Shown here piece after piece: positions 12,623 to 19,943 of a stretch of 32,876 nt of DNA (positions within the stretch are counted from its first letter, which is position 1; every line of letters begins with the position of its first letter). This DNA comes from Haemophilus quentini (GTDB taxonomy: Bacteria; Pseudomonadota; Gammaproteobacteria; Enterobacterales; Pasteurellaceae). The stretch is taken from contig MDJB01000019.1 in the NCBI GenBank assembly GCA_001752465.1, positions 1-32,876 on the forward strand, read 5' to 3'. The notes under the pieces are model-generated. The model saw only the letters and a program-made list of their open reading frames with translations, was not told the origin of the DNA and searched no databases. The position numbers and the translations under genes are program-made.

Positions 12623-12888
12623 TGTCAGCAAGAGAGCGAAAACGATTAGAGCAATTGGCAGAAAAACAAGAAATTAATGCCAAATTAGATGAGATTCTGG
12701 TTTTAAGCCGACAAGCGAACCATAAAATCGACCGTTTAGACGGTCGAGTGGATGATATTGATGCTCGCTTGGCAAAGGTAGAAAACAGTATGGCTAAATT
12801 GGGTGTGCGATCCGCTTTAGTTGGCGGTCTGGGCGGTTTATTAGTATCGGTTGGATTTGAGCTAATCAAAGCCAAATTAGGAGGCTAG
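12622..12888 (+). CDS. Coiled-coil protein with C-terminal membrane helix
   Basis: This 88-residue protein mirrors its neighbour: a coiled coil first (ERKRLEQLAEKQEINAKLDE, then NHKIDRLDGRVDDIDARLAK) and a membrane helix at the end (about 65-83, ALVGGLGGLLVSVGFELI). Start and stop are coupled to the neighbours by TAATG-type overlaps. It resembles the Mu gp25/DUF2730 type in place and layout. The two opposite-topology coiled-coil proteins may pair in the membrane; that is inference. Exact function is unknown. Confidence 0.72.
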   Translation: MSARERKRLEQLAEKQEINAKLDEILVLSRQANHKIDRLDGRVDDIDARLAKVENSMAKLGVRSALVGGLGGLLVSVGFELIKAKLGG

Positions 12889-12893
12889 TGAAT

Positions 12894-13397
12894 ATGGCAC
12901 ATGATGAAAAAACCAAGGCAGATGTGCGCCGTTATTATGTGTTTGATTGCTTAACGCTGGAATTAGCCGCAGAAAAAGCCAAAGTGTCCTATAACACTGC
13001 TCGACGCTGGAAACGTGAAGCCGAAGCTCGTGGCGATAATTGGGATAAAGTGCGTGATGCGAACACGATGGCAAGTGGCAAAGTAGAAGATGTGGCGCGC
13101 GGCATGCTGACTGCATTTGTGCTTTATTTTGAAAACACGATGGATGAGATTAAGCGCGCGGAAGCATTGCCTGTGAGTGAAAAAGCGAAGTTGATTCAGG
13201 GCTTGGGCGATAGCTATTCGAAAATGGTGGCAAGCAGTAAACGGTTATTACCTGAAGTATCTGAATTAGCTACTGCGATTAAAACGGTGAAACTCTTTGG
13301 GGAATATATCCAAACCAATAAACCAGAACTAACAGGTGATTTTTTAGATTTGCTCAATGGATTTGGTGAAACATTAAGTAAGGAATTTAAAGCATGA
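12894..13397 (+). CDS. DUF1804 protein (Mu gp27-like, small terminase-like)
   Basis: This 167-residue protein starts MAHDEKTKADVRRYYVFD, the classic opening of DUF1804. The N-terminal ~55 residues form a helix-turn-helix (LTLELAAEKAKVSYNTARRWKREA), followed by a helical oligomerisation region. Gp27 lies directly before the large terminase in Mu and probably recognises the phage end for packaging. AGGAGG stands 9 bases before this ATG; the in-frame GTG at 12888 would be too close to it. Confidence 0.87.
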   Translation: MAHDEKTKADVRRYYVFDCLTLELAAEKAKVSYNTARRWKREAEARGDNWDKVRDANTMASGKVEDVARGMLTAFVLYFENTMDEIKRAEALPVSEKAKLIQGLGDSYSKMVASSKRLLPEVSELATAIKTVKLFGEYIQTNKPELTGDFLDLLNGFGETLSKEFKA

Positions 13398-13444
13398 TGG
13401 AAGGTTGGAATGGTTCACTGGCATCCGAAGGTTGGGAAGTATAA
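13394..13444 (+). CDS. 16-codon linker ORF before terminase
   Basis: The ORF MMEGWNGSLASEGWEV starts in an ATGA overlap with the previous stop and ends in TAATG, where another 9-codon ORF starts and runs into the terminase start. EGW is repeated, encoded by two GAAGGTTGG direct repeats at 13399-13407 and 13427-13435. It may simply carry ribosomes across the gap to the GTG start of the terminase. Confidence 0.25.
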   Translation: MMEGWNGSLASEGWEV

Positions 13445-13462
13445 TGGGTGTAGAGGATAATT

Positions 13463-15109
13463 GTGAAGAATAAAGAGTTATTAGCAGAATTAAAAGCCTA
13501 TTCGGACAGCTTGCGACAAAAGGTCGAGGCAAAGTTTGAGGGGTGGGATGATTCTCTTGCTGCCATTAGTGAGCGACGCAAAAAGGTGCTAGATCCTGTT
13601 TCGGGCTATGACTTTTTTGTGTCGAATTACTTTCCGCATTATGTGCGCTCCCCTTATCGTTCGGAGTTGCACGATTACTTGTTCAAAACCCTTCCGGAAA
13701 TCCTGCAAGATCCGAAGTCGGTCAATATGGCGACTGCTGCGCCTCGCGGTGAAGCAAAATCCACGTTGGTGTCGCAGTTGTTTACGCTTTATTGCTTAGT
13801 AACTCAAAAAAAACGCTATGCACTCATTGTGATGGACTCTATCAATCAGGCTTATCCGATGTTGGAATCTATCAAAGTAGAACTGGAGTTTAACCAACGC
13901 CTGCGCATCGACTTTCCAGAAGTCGCTGGACAAGGTCGTGTATGGCAGGCAACGACAATTTTAACCAAAGCGAATCAAAAGGTTGAAATTGCCGGTTCGG
14001 GTAAAAAATTACGTGGTTTGCGACATGGGGCTTATCGTCCTGATCTTGTAGTGTTGGACGATATAGAGAATGACGAACAAGTCCGCAGCGCAGAACAGCG
14101 CGATAAGTTGCACGAATGGCTTAAAAAGACCGTACTTCCATTGGGTGTCCCTGGTGAAAAACTGGACGTGGTCTATATCGGGACTATCCTGCACTACGAC
14201 AGCGTACTGAACCGCACTTTAAGCTCCAAAGCATGGAAAACCGCTAAATTTAAAGCCTTAAAGAAAATGCCTGATGACATGGCGTTGTGGGACAAGTGGG
14301 AGGACTTCTACTTAAATGAAGGCGAAGCGGTAGCTGATGCTTTCTATACACAAAATCAAGCGGCAATGGATAAAGGCGCAGTGGTGAGCTGGGCTGCTCG
14401 TCCCATCTTAACCTTGATGAAAATTCGGGCACGTGATGGGCATGCCACCTTTGATTCGGAATATCAAAATGACCCGTTAAGCAGTGATGATGCGATGTTT
14501 GCCAATAGTTTGACTTATTGGACGGAATTGCCAGCAAATTTAATTTATTTCGGTGCGCTTGACCCATCCTTAGGAAAAGCAGGGGCAAGTCGTGACCCAT
14601 CGGCTATTTTAGTGGGCGGGTATCACCGAGAAACAGGCAAGTTATATGTTGTGGAAGCGCAAGTGAAAAAACGTCTGCCTGATTTAATTATTGAAGATGT
14701 GATCCGTATGCAGAAGCAATACCACTGTCAGCGGTGGTTTGTTGAAACGGTGCAATTCCAAGAATTCTTAAAAGACGAATTAGTGAAACGCTCGGCACAA
14801 CGTGGCATTCCTGTTCCAGCGACGGCAACTAAACCAAATACAGACAAAATGTTGCGTATTGAGAGCCTACAACCCCACATGGTGAATGGCTTAATTTTGT
14901 TGCATAGCTCACAAGCTACGCTGATTTCCCAGTTACGCCATTTTCCGAAAGCAGACCATGATGATGGCCCAGATGCGCTGGAAATGTTGTGGCGTAATGC
15001 CGTGGGTAGTTCGGCAGCGATTGAGTGGATTGGGTTAAATCAACTGAATGAGATTGAATCAGATGAATACGAAGATGAAGACGATCTTTATTCAATATGG
15101 AAACATTAA
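13463..15109 (+). CDS. Terminase large subunit (Mu gp28-like)
   Basis: This 548-residue DNA-packaging motor has an N-terminal ATPase with a Walker A variant PRGEAKST (94-101) and Walker B LVVLDD (195-200), and a C-terminal RuvC-like nuclease with acidic residues in ALDPS (D368) and DDGPDAL (D500, D501, D504). It cuts host DNA next to the prophage and fills heads. The start is a GTG with GTAGAGGA upstream; the next ATG is far inside. An acidic tail (SDEYEDEDD) ends the protein. An uptake sequence lies at 14211-14219. Confidence 0.93.
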   Translation: MKNKELLAELKAYSDSLRQKVEAKFEGWDDSLAAISERRKKVLDPVSGYDFFVSNYFPHYVRSPYRSELHDYLFKTLPEILQDPKSVNMATAAPRGEAKSTLVSQLFTLYCLVTQKKRYALIVMDSINQAYPMLESIKVELEFNQRLRIDFPEVAGQGRVWQATTILTKANQKVEIAGSGKKLRGLRHGAYRPDLVVLDDIENDEQVRSAEQRDKLHEWLKKTVLPLGVPGEKLDVVYIGTILHYDSVLNRTLSSKAWKTAKFKALKKMPDDMALWDKWEDFYLNEGEAVADAFYTQNQAAMDKGAVVSWAARPILTLMKIRARDGHATFDSEYQNDPLSSDDAMFANSLTYWTELPANLIYFGALDPSLGKAGASRDPSAILVGGYHRETGKLYVVEAQVKKRLPDLIIEDVIRMQKQYHCQRWFVETVQFQEFLKDELVKRSAQRGIPVPATATKPNTDKMLRIESLQPHMVNGLILLHSSQATLISQLRHFPKADHDDGPDALEMLWRNAVGSSAAIEWIGLNQLNEIESDEYEDEDDLYSIWKH

Positions 15110-15120
15110 AGGCGGATTAA

Positions 15121-16731
15121 ATGGGATTTATTGATAAGGTTAAAAACCTTTTAAAAGGTAATGAAACAGAGCCAACACAAACCGATGATGCGGAAGTAAC
15201 TGCAACGGGGCGTGTATTAGATGATCACCCCTCTGCAAAAATTACGCCAACAAAATTAAAGCAGATTTTAGAGGATGCCGAAAACGGTGATATTCAGGCG
15301 CAGCATCAACTTTTCATGGATATTGAAGAGCAAGATAGCAGCATTGCCGCCAATATGATGACACGTAAGCGTTCAGTTTTAACGCTAGATTGGCGTATTG
15401 TTGAGCCACGTAATGCCACTCCTGCGGAAGAAAAATTGCAAGCAGAGATTGATGAGTTATTTTACCAATATCCTAACCTTGAGGATTTATTTGTAGATCT
15501 CATGGATGCGGTCGGTCATGGCTTTTCTGCCCTTGAAATCCAATGGGCGCAGGTGAATGGCAAATGGGTTCCAAAAGGCTTTAAACCTTGTCCTCAGTCT
15601 TGGTTTAAATTGGATAAAGACGATAGTTTATTATTACGCACGCCAGCTAATCAAATGGGTGAGCCTTTACGTCCTTTTGGTTGGGTGGTACATCGCCATA
15701 AATCTCGTTCGACACAGTTGGCTCGTGATGGGTTATATCGCACATTGGCATGGATTTATATGTATAAGCATTATTCTGTGCGTGATTTTGCCGAGTTTTT
15801 AGAGCTTTATGGTATGCCGATTCGCATTGGTAAATATGGTGCTGGTGCCACTAATGCGGAGAAACGAACATTATTGCGTGCGTTGGCCGAAATTGGGCAT
15901 AACGCGGCAGGCATTATGCCTGAATCGATGCAGATTGAACTGCATAACGTCGCTAATGCGGGGGCTGCATCGGGTAATAATCCATTTTTACAAATGGTTG
16001 ATTGGTGCGAGAAATCTATTGCTCGGTTGATTTTGGGGCAAACCTTAACATCGGGGGCGGATGGTAAAAGCTCCACCAATGCGTTAGGTAATGTGCATAA
16101 TGAAGTGCGTCGTGATTTGATGATTAGCGATGCGAAACAAATTGCGCAAACCATCACTCAACAAATCATTTTGCCGTATTTGCAAATTAATGTTGATCCA
16201 AATATTGCACCACATCGTGTGCCTTATTTTGAGTTTGACACAAAAGAATATGAAGATTTATCGGTCTTTGCAGATGCCATCCCTAAACTTACGGGCATTG
16301 GGGTGCAGATTTCGGAAAGCTGGGTGCGGGATAAATTAGGTATTCCTGAGCCACAAGAAGGTGAGTTGATTTTAAGCACAGCGCAAGGCGAGAAAACGGA
16401 CGAAAAAACGACCGCACTTTCTGCCATGTTGAACCACGGCAAAGGCTGTACTTGCGGTTGTCGTGCTGCTGCGTTGTCGGTAGGTAATGTTCAAGACTTA
16501 GGTGATATTAATTTGTCTCCACAACAGTTAAATCAGCAAATGCAACCTTTAGTCGTAGATCTTGCACAGGCATTCCGTCAAGGAAAAAATTATGAAGATG
16601 CGATGGCTGCCGCATTATTGGTTTACCCGACCTTATCAGATGAGCAATTAGTACAAGGGTTAGCACAAGCTTTATTTGTGGCGGATATTTGGGGAAGAAT
16701 TAACGGAGCAAAACAAAATGGATCTGAATGA
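15121..16731 (+). CDS. Portal protein (Mu gp29-like, DUF935)
   Basis: This 536-residue portal should form the dodecameric ring at the head vertex. Typical DUF935 segments are SSIAANMMTRKRSVLTLDWRI (~80-100, in outline), DLMDAVGHGFSALEIQW, and a late LFLPY-like section (ITQQIILPYLQINVDPN). Length fits Mu gp29 (512 aa). Near the end there is a CTCGCR cysteine cluster (KGCTCGCRAAAL), which is unusual and could bind metal. Its last 14 bases overlap the MuF gene. An uptake sequence lies at 16411-16419. Confidence 0.92.
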   Translation: MGFIDKVKNLLKGNETEPTQTDDAEVTATGRVLDDHPSAKITPTKLKQILEDAENGDIQAQHQLFMDIEEQDSSIAANMMTRKRSVLTLDWRIVEPRNATPAEEKLQAEIDELFYQYPNLEDLFVDLMDAVGHGFSALEIQWAQVNGKWVPKGFKPCPQSWFKLDKDDSLLLRTPANQMGEPLRPFGWVVHRHKSRSTQLARDGLYRTLAWIYMYKHYSVRDFAEFLELYGMPIRIGKYGAGATNAEKRTLLRALAEIGHNAAGIMPESMQIELHNVANAGAASGNNPFLQMVDWCEKSIARLILGQTLTSGADGKSSTNALGNVHNEVRRDLMISDAKQIAQTITQQIILPYLQINVDPNIAPHRVPYFEFDTKEYEDLSVFADAIPKLTGIGVQISESWVRDKLGIPEPQEGELILSTAQGEKTDEKTTALSAMLNHGKGCTCGCRAAALSVGNVQDLGDINLSPQQLNQQMQPLVVDLAQAFRQGKNYEDAMAAALLVYPTLSDEQLVQGLAQALFVADIWGRINGAKQNGSE

Positions 16732-18067
16732 TTTTTTCTTTGCGATTGGTTTACCGCCCGAGAAAGCCATTGAATATTTGTCTTCTAAAGGTTATGCCGT
16801 TGGCTTTCATTGGCATGAAATATGGCAAGAAGCTCACACTAAAGCCTTTACAGTTGCAGGTATTTTAAAACAGGACATTCTTACCGATATTCATCAGAGC
16901 CTAATTGAGGCGCAAAAAACAGGGATACCACAGCAACAATGGGAAAAAAATATTGGAAAAGTGCTTTATGATAAAGGTTGGCTAGGAGCAGAAGCGCAAT
17001 TATTGGGTGATGAAAACGGTGAGTTGATGGGAAAACGTCTTACGCCTCACCGTTTAAATACCATTTACCAAACTAATATGCGAATCGCAGAACGTGTCGG
17101 TGAATATCAGTCGATGAAAGAAGTTGCGCATTTGCGTCCTTATTGGCGTTATGTCGCTATGTCCGATGCACGTCCAAGCCATGCCGCATTGCATAATTCT
17201 GTTTATCCTGTTGATGATCCTTTTTGGGATACCTTTTATCCGCCTAACGGTTGGAATTGTCGCTGTAAAGTCTTTGCCGTAAAAGAGCGTGATTTAAAGG
17301 AAAATGCTGACTGGCAGTTGCGTAAAACCACTGAAGAAGACTACGAGCAATATGTGCAAAATATCGGTGGTATTGATCGCATAATGACAGCTTATAAGCT
17401 ACCTGACGGTCGATTATTTAGAACTGATGCTGGGTTTAATTATAACCCTGGTAAATCATACCTTGCTAATTTAGGGCAAACCATGCTTGAAAAGGGGGTT
17501 AATGCACCACCTAGAGTTGCGGCAGTCGCAATTAATGAAACATTTAAACACCCACGTCTTATGCAGGAAGTAAAAGCTAATTTTGCCAATGAAGTCACAA
17601 ATATAGCCAAAAATCTTGAACAAGGTATTGCTCGCCCTACAGGACGTTTACATTTTGTTGGCGCATTGTTGCCAGAGGTTGTAGCAAATTTACAGCAACA
17701 AAATATCGTTTTAGATAGTGCAATTATAGCTATCGAAGATACTGTAATTTATCATGCATTACGCAATGACAAAGCAAATCGAAAACAAGGTGATAAACGC
17801 TTGCCTAGCGTGTTTTGGGAAAACTTACCCGAAATGTTGTTAAAGCCAAAAGCAGTGTTAAGGGATAAAACGCACCGAAATCCAGAAACAAAAGAAAATT
17901 CGTTGCTGTATGTGTTTATAACCCCGCAAGGTAAAGTATCAGTGCGATTTAACTACAAGACACAAGGAGAAAAATTAAATAGTATAAGAAGTGGTGAAAT
18001 TGTTTTAGATATGAAAACATTAAAAGATAGCAATAAGTTTGAATTGATATCTGGAAGTTTAGATTAG
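16718..18067 (+). CDS. MuF head morphogenesis protein with C-terminal PBECR-like toxin domain
   Basis: This 449-residue protein has two parts. Residues ~1-240 are the Mu gp30/F domain: TPHRLNTIYQTNMRIAERVGEYQSM (outline), then SDARPSHAALHNSVYPVDDPFW, FYPPNGWNCRCKV with the CxC pair at 181 and 183. After a linker (~240-310) a separate domain (~312-447) begins GRLHFVGALLPEVV and contains TVIYHALRN (H346), FWENLPEMLLKP and LLYVFITPQGKVSVRFNY. That order fits the phage-Barnase-EndoU-ColicinE5/D-RelE-like nuclease group fused to MuF proteins. I chose the ATG at 16718 over one 42 bases upstream. No immunity gene follows. Confidence 0.85.
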   Translation: MDLNDFFFAIGLPPEKAIEYLSSKGYAVGFHWHEIWQEAHTKAFTVAGILKQDILTDIHQSLIEAQKTGIPQQQWEKNIGKVLYDKGWLGAEAQLLGDENGELMGKRLTPHRLNTIYQTNMRIAERVGEYQSMKEVAHLRPYWRYVAMSDARPSHAALHNSVYPVDDPFWDTFYPPNGWNCRCKVFAVKERDLKENADWQLRKTTEEDYEQYVQNIGGIDRIMTAYKLPDGRLFRTDAGFNYNPGKSYLANLGQTMLEKGVNAPPRVAAVAINETFKHPRLMQEVKANFANEVTNIAKNLEQGIARPTGRLHFVGALLPEVVANLQQQNIVLDSAIIAIEDTVIYHALRNDKANRKQGDKRLPSVFWENLPEMLLKPKAVLRDKTHRNPETKENSLLYVFITPQGKVSVRFNYKTQGEKLNSIRSGEIVLDMKTLKDSNKFELISGSLD

Positions 18068-18069
18068 AA

Positions 18070-18150
18070 CTTGAATTGATGGCAGGACTCGAACCTACAT
18101 AACCAGGCTTTTACCCCCTCCCTTTCCCCATTGGTAACAATCAATTCAAG
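18070..18150 (-). other. tRNA-like remnant bounded by an 11-bp inverted repeat
   Basis: On the minus strand this reads as a tRNA-sized element. A perfect stem CTTGAATTGAT/ATCAATTCAAG (18140-18150 and 18070-18080) closes it, and a T-arm-like segment near its 3' end has GTAGG, loop TTCGAGT and CCTGC (complement of 18082-18098). I could not fold a proper D arm or anticodon arm: the middle is a G-rich tract. There is no CCA end. It is therefore a degenerate or pseudo-tRNA, or another RNA with a T-arm mimic. Confidence 0.45.
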
Positions 18151-18189
18151 CTTTCTAATCATATCTCGTCTTTTTAAGGTAAGCAATAG

Positions 18190-18615
18190 ATGATCAAAAT
18201 TGAAATCGAAAATGCAGAAAATATCTCAAGGTTATTAGGCAAAGTTGCCGAAAAAACGCAAAACCGTCAAGATTTAATGGCAGATCTTGCAGAAACGATG
18301 CGCCTTGCCGTGGATAAAAACTTTGAAATGGAAGGTCGCCCTGATTGGCAGGGTTTAGCCCGCCCCAATAAAAGTGGAAAAATCTTACAAGGTAAAAGCC
18401 GAGATTTACGCTCAAAAATTATCTCCAAAAGTGATAATAGCGAAGCGATTGTAGGAAGTAACAAGGTTTATGCGGCTATCCATCAATTCGGCGGTAAAGC
18501 TGGACGAAATAAAAGGGCAGAAATTCCTAAACGTCCTTTTCTAACACTTACAGAAGAAGATAAGGAAGATTTATTAGATGATGTGCAAGGCTACTTCCAA
18601 CGCTTAATTAAATAA
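18190..18615 (+). CDS. Virion morphogenesis protein G (Mu gpG-like)
   Basis: This 141-residue protein matches the Mu gpG / phage_tail_S family: DLMADLAETMRLAVDKNFEMEG, RPDWQGL, then VYAAIHQFGGKAGRN and IPKRPFLTLTEED. The WQGL and AAIHQFGG motifs are characteristic. In Mu, gpG acts at the head-tail stage and is needed for stable joining; the family is close to tail completion proteins of P2. AAGGTAAG precedes the ATG. A terminator follows, closing the lysis-to-gpG transcription unit. Confidence 0.9.
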   Translation: MIKIEIENAENISRLLGKVAEKTQNRQDLMADLAETMRLAVDKNFEMEGRPDWQGLARPNKSGKILQGKSRDLRSKIISKSDNSEAIVGSNKVYAAIHQFGGKAGRNKRAEIPKRPFLTLTEEDKEDLLDDVQGYFQRLIK

Positions 18616-18624
18616 ATCAGAAAA

Positions 18625-18655
18625 TTGCCCTAAATCGCACGTAGGGCGATTTTTT
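18625..18655 (+). terminator. Rho-independent terminator after gpG
   Basis: The stem GCCCTA (18627-18632) and TAGGGC (18642-18647), extended by two weaker pairs, is followed by GATTTTTT. It ends the first late unit. Confidence 0.85.
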
Positions 18656-18816
18656 ACTTTTAGGGTATAAGATTTCATCTTTAAATTTTTAAAGCAATTT
18701 AAAACGGTTTTAAAGCGTTTTAAAATGGGTTTGGGTTGTTTTCAATCATTCAATCTTTCACGTCTTTAATGTGAGGCTTGTTCCTCATTGTCTAAAATTT
18801 CAAATTATTTGGTTGC
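18656..18816. other. Central non-coding gap between gpG and gpI
   Basis: No gene is visible. The stretch is AT-rich with several TTTTAAA blocks and a hairpin GAGG/CCTC at 18772-18785. In Mu the strong gyrase site that helps bring the two ends together lies in the same gap between G and I at the phage centre. The position here corresponds, but a gyrase site cannot be recognised from sequence by eye. Confidence 0.3.
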
Positions 18817-18861
18817 GCTGAAGCCAGTCATCTCTTGTTATCTCGTTCAATTCGATATTCT
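18817..18861 (+). promoter_or_regulatory. Candidate Mor-dependent late promoter before gpI
   Basis: The motif GCTGAAGCC-N3-CATCTCTT starts at 18817 and a -10-like TATTCT lies at 18856-18861, exactly the spacing seen at 10954 and 30226. Transcription would start near 18868. It corresponds in place to Mu promoter PI. Confidence 0.62.
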
Positions 18862-18862
18862 G

Positions 18863-18890
18863 CCATCCTAGATTGAGTTTTTAAGGATGG
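18863..18890 (+). promoter_or_regulatory. Hairpin covering the gpI ribosome-binding site
   Basis: CCATCC (18863-18868) pairs with GGATGG (18885-18890), whose AAGGA (18883-18887) is the ribosome-binding site for gpI. The predicted late transcript would begin at the end of the left arm and so leave the site open. Confidence 0.45.
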
Positions 18891-18896
18891 TTTCAG

Positions 18897-19943
18897 ATGA
18901 AATTAACAGTTGCCGCTTGTAGTTTTGAAATTGACAAGGCGAAGTATGGTCGTATCCAACTTTTACCTTATGGCAAATTTCGCGCCACAGACGGCAGACC
19001 AACCGATGTGGAGGCATGGTATGTAACCGATACGAACGGGGCTGATGTTGTGGCATTAGCTAACAGTCAGAAAAATCCCCTACCCATTGACTACGAACAC
19101 CAAATCTTACATTCCCAACAAAACGGCAAAGAGGCTCCTAGCGCAGGTTGGATGGAATATCTCTATTTTAACCCGCAAGGGATTTTTGCTGATGTGCGTT
19201 GGACGGATAAAGCCGCGGAATACATCAAAAATGGCGAATATCGTTATATCTCTGCCGTGTTTGCATATGACACGAATGGTTATATTCGCAAAATCTTTCA
19301 CGCCGCACTGACCAACAACCCCGCTTTAGACGGTATGGATGAAGTGATGGTTGCCGCCAGTGTGCAACTTTTAAATCAACAAAAGGAAAAGCCAGAAATG
19401 GACAAAAAATTAGTGGAAGCCTTGTGTGCGTTGTTTGCTTTGAAAGCTGACGCAAGCGAAGCTGAAATTACCGAAAAAGTGACCGCACTTTCTGCCGCCA
19501 AAGGCGACAGCCAAGTGGCGGTGTTAGATGTGTATGCCAAGTTAGCTGAAAAAGAACAATCTGTTGCGGCATTAACCGCGCAAGTGGGTAAGCCTGACCC
19601 AGCTAAATTTGTGCCAGTCGAACAGGTGGTTGCATTGCAGGCTGATTTTAATGCGCTTAAAACATCTGTAAAAGCGGACAAGAAAGAGGCATTAATCACA
19701 GCGGCATTATCGCAAGGCAAACTGGCTCCTGCATTAAAAGATTGGGCGCAAAGTTTATCTGTTGAGGCATTAAGTGCTTACTTAGAAAAAGCACCTGCAA
19801 TGGCCGCATTAAGTGGTGAGCCACAAGCAAAAGGCGATCCAGAGCAGAAAGTGGCAGCGTTAAGTGCGGCTGAACAAGCGGCAGCACGTGCGCTTGGTAT
19901 GACTGAAGCGGAATTTATGGCAGAACATAAGGAGCAAAAATAA
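18897..19943 (+). CDS. Head maturation protease / scaffold (Mu gpI-like)
   Basis: This 348-residue protein joins a protease (~1-165) to a scaffold (~168-348). The protease part contains LPIDYEHQ (H68) and YRYISAVFAYD (S119), the likely catalytic His and Ser of the Mu I family; I infer this from conservation. The scaffold part is helical, Ala/Lys-rich with a coiled coil. An internal start at 19398 can produce the scaffold alone, as for Mu gene Z. Start at 18897 is the first ATG after the candidate late promoter. An uptake sequence lies at 19482-19490. Confidence 0.9.
   Translation: MKLTVAACSFEIDKAKYGRIQLLPYGKFRATDGRPTDVEAWYVTDTNGADVVALANSQKNPLPIDYEHQILHSQQNGKEAPSAGWMEYLYFNPQGIFADVRWTDKAAEYIKNGEYRYISAVFAYDTNGYIRKIFHAALTNNPALDGMDEVMVAASVQLLNQQKEKPEMDKKLVEALCALFALKADASEAEITEKVTALSAAKGDSQVAVLDVYAKLAEKEQSVAALTAQVGKPDPAKFVPVEQVVALQADFNALKTSVKADKKEALITAALSQGKLAPALKDWAQSLSVEALSAYLEKAPAMAALSGEPQAKGDPEQKVAALSAAEQAAARALGMTEAEFMAEHKEQK
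19398..19943 (+). CDS. Scaffold protein from internal start (Mu gpZ-like)
   Basis: An in-frame ATG at 19398 is preceded by AAGGAAAA at a good distance. The 181-residue product begins MDKKLVEALCALFALKADAS and is a coiled-coil scaffold ending ALGMTEAEFMAEHKEQK. In Mu, gene Z is the same kind of nested start inside I and supplies most of the scaffold. Here the evidence is the ribosome-binding site and the domain boundary just before it. Confidence 0.65.
   Translation: MDKKLVEALCALFALKADASEAEITEKVTALSAAKGDSQVAVLDVYAKLAEKEQSVAALTAQVGKPDPAKFVPVEQVVALQADFNALKTSVKADKKEALITAALSQGKLAPALKDWAQSLSVEALSAYLEKAPAMAALSGEPQAKGDPEQKVAALSAAEQAAARALGMTEAEFMAEHKEQK

Noticed and set aside
18070-18150. Functional tRNA gene
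   Set aside because: The T arm and length fit, but no D arm, anticodon arm or CCA could be formed. Kept only as a tRNA-like remnant.
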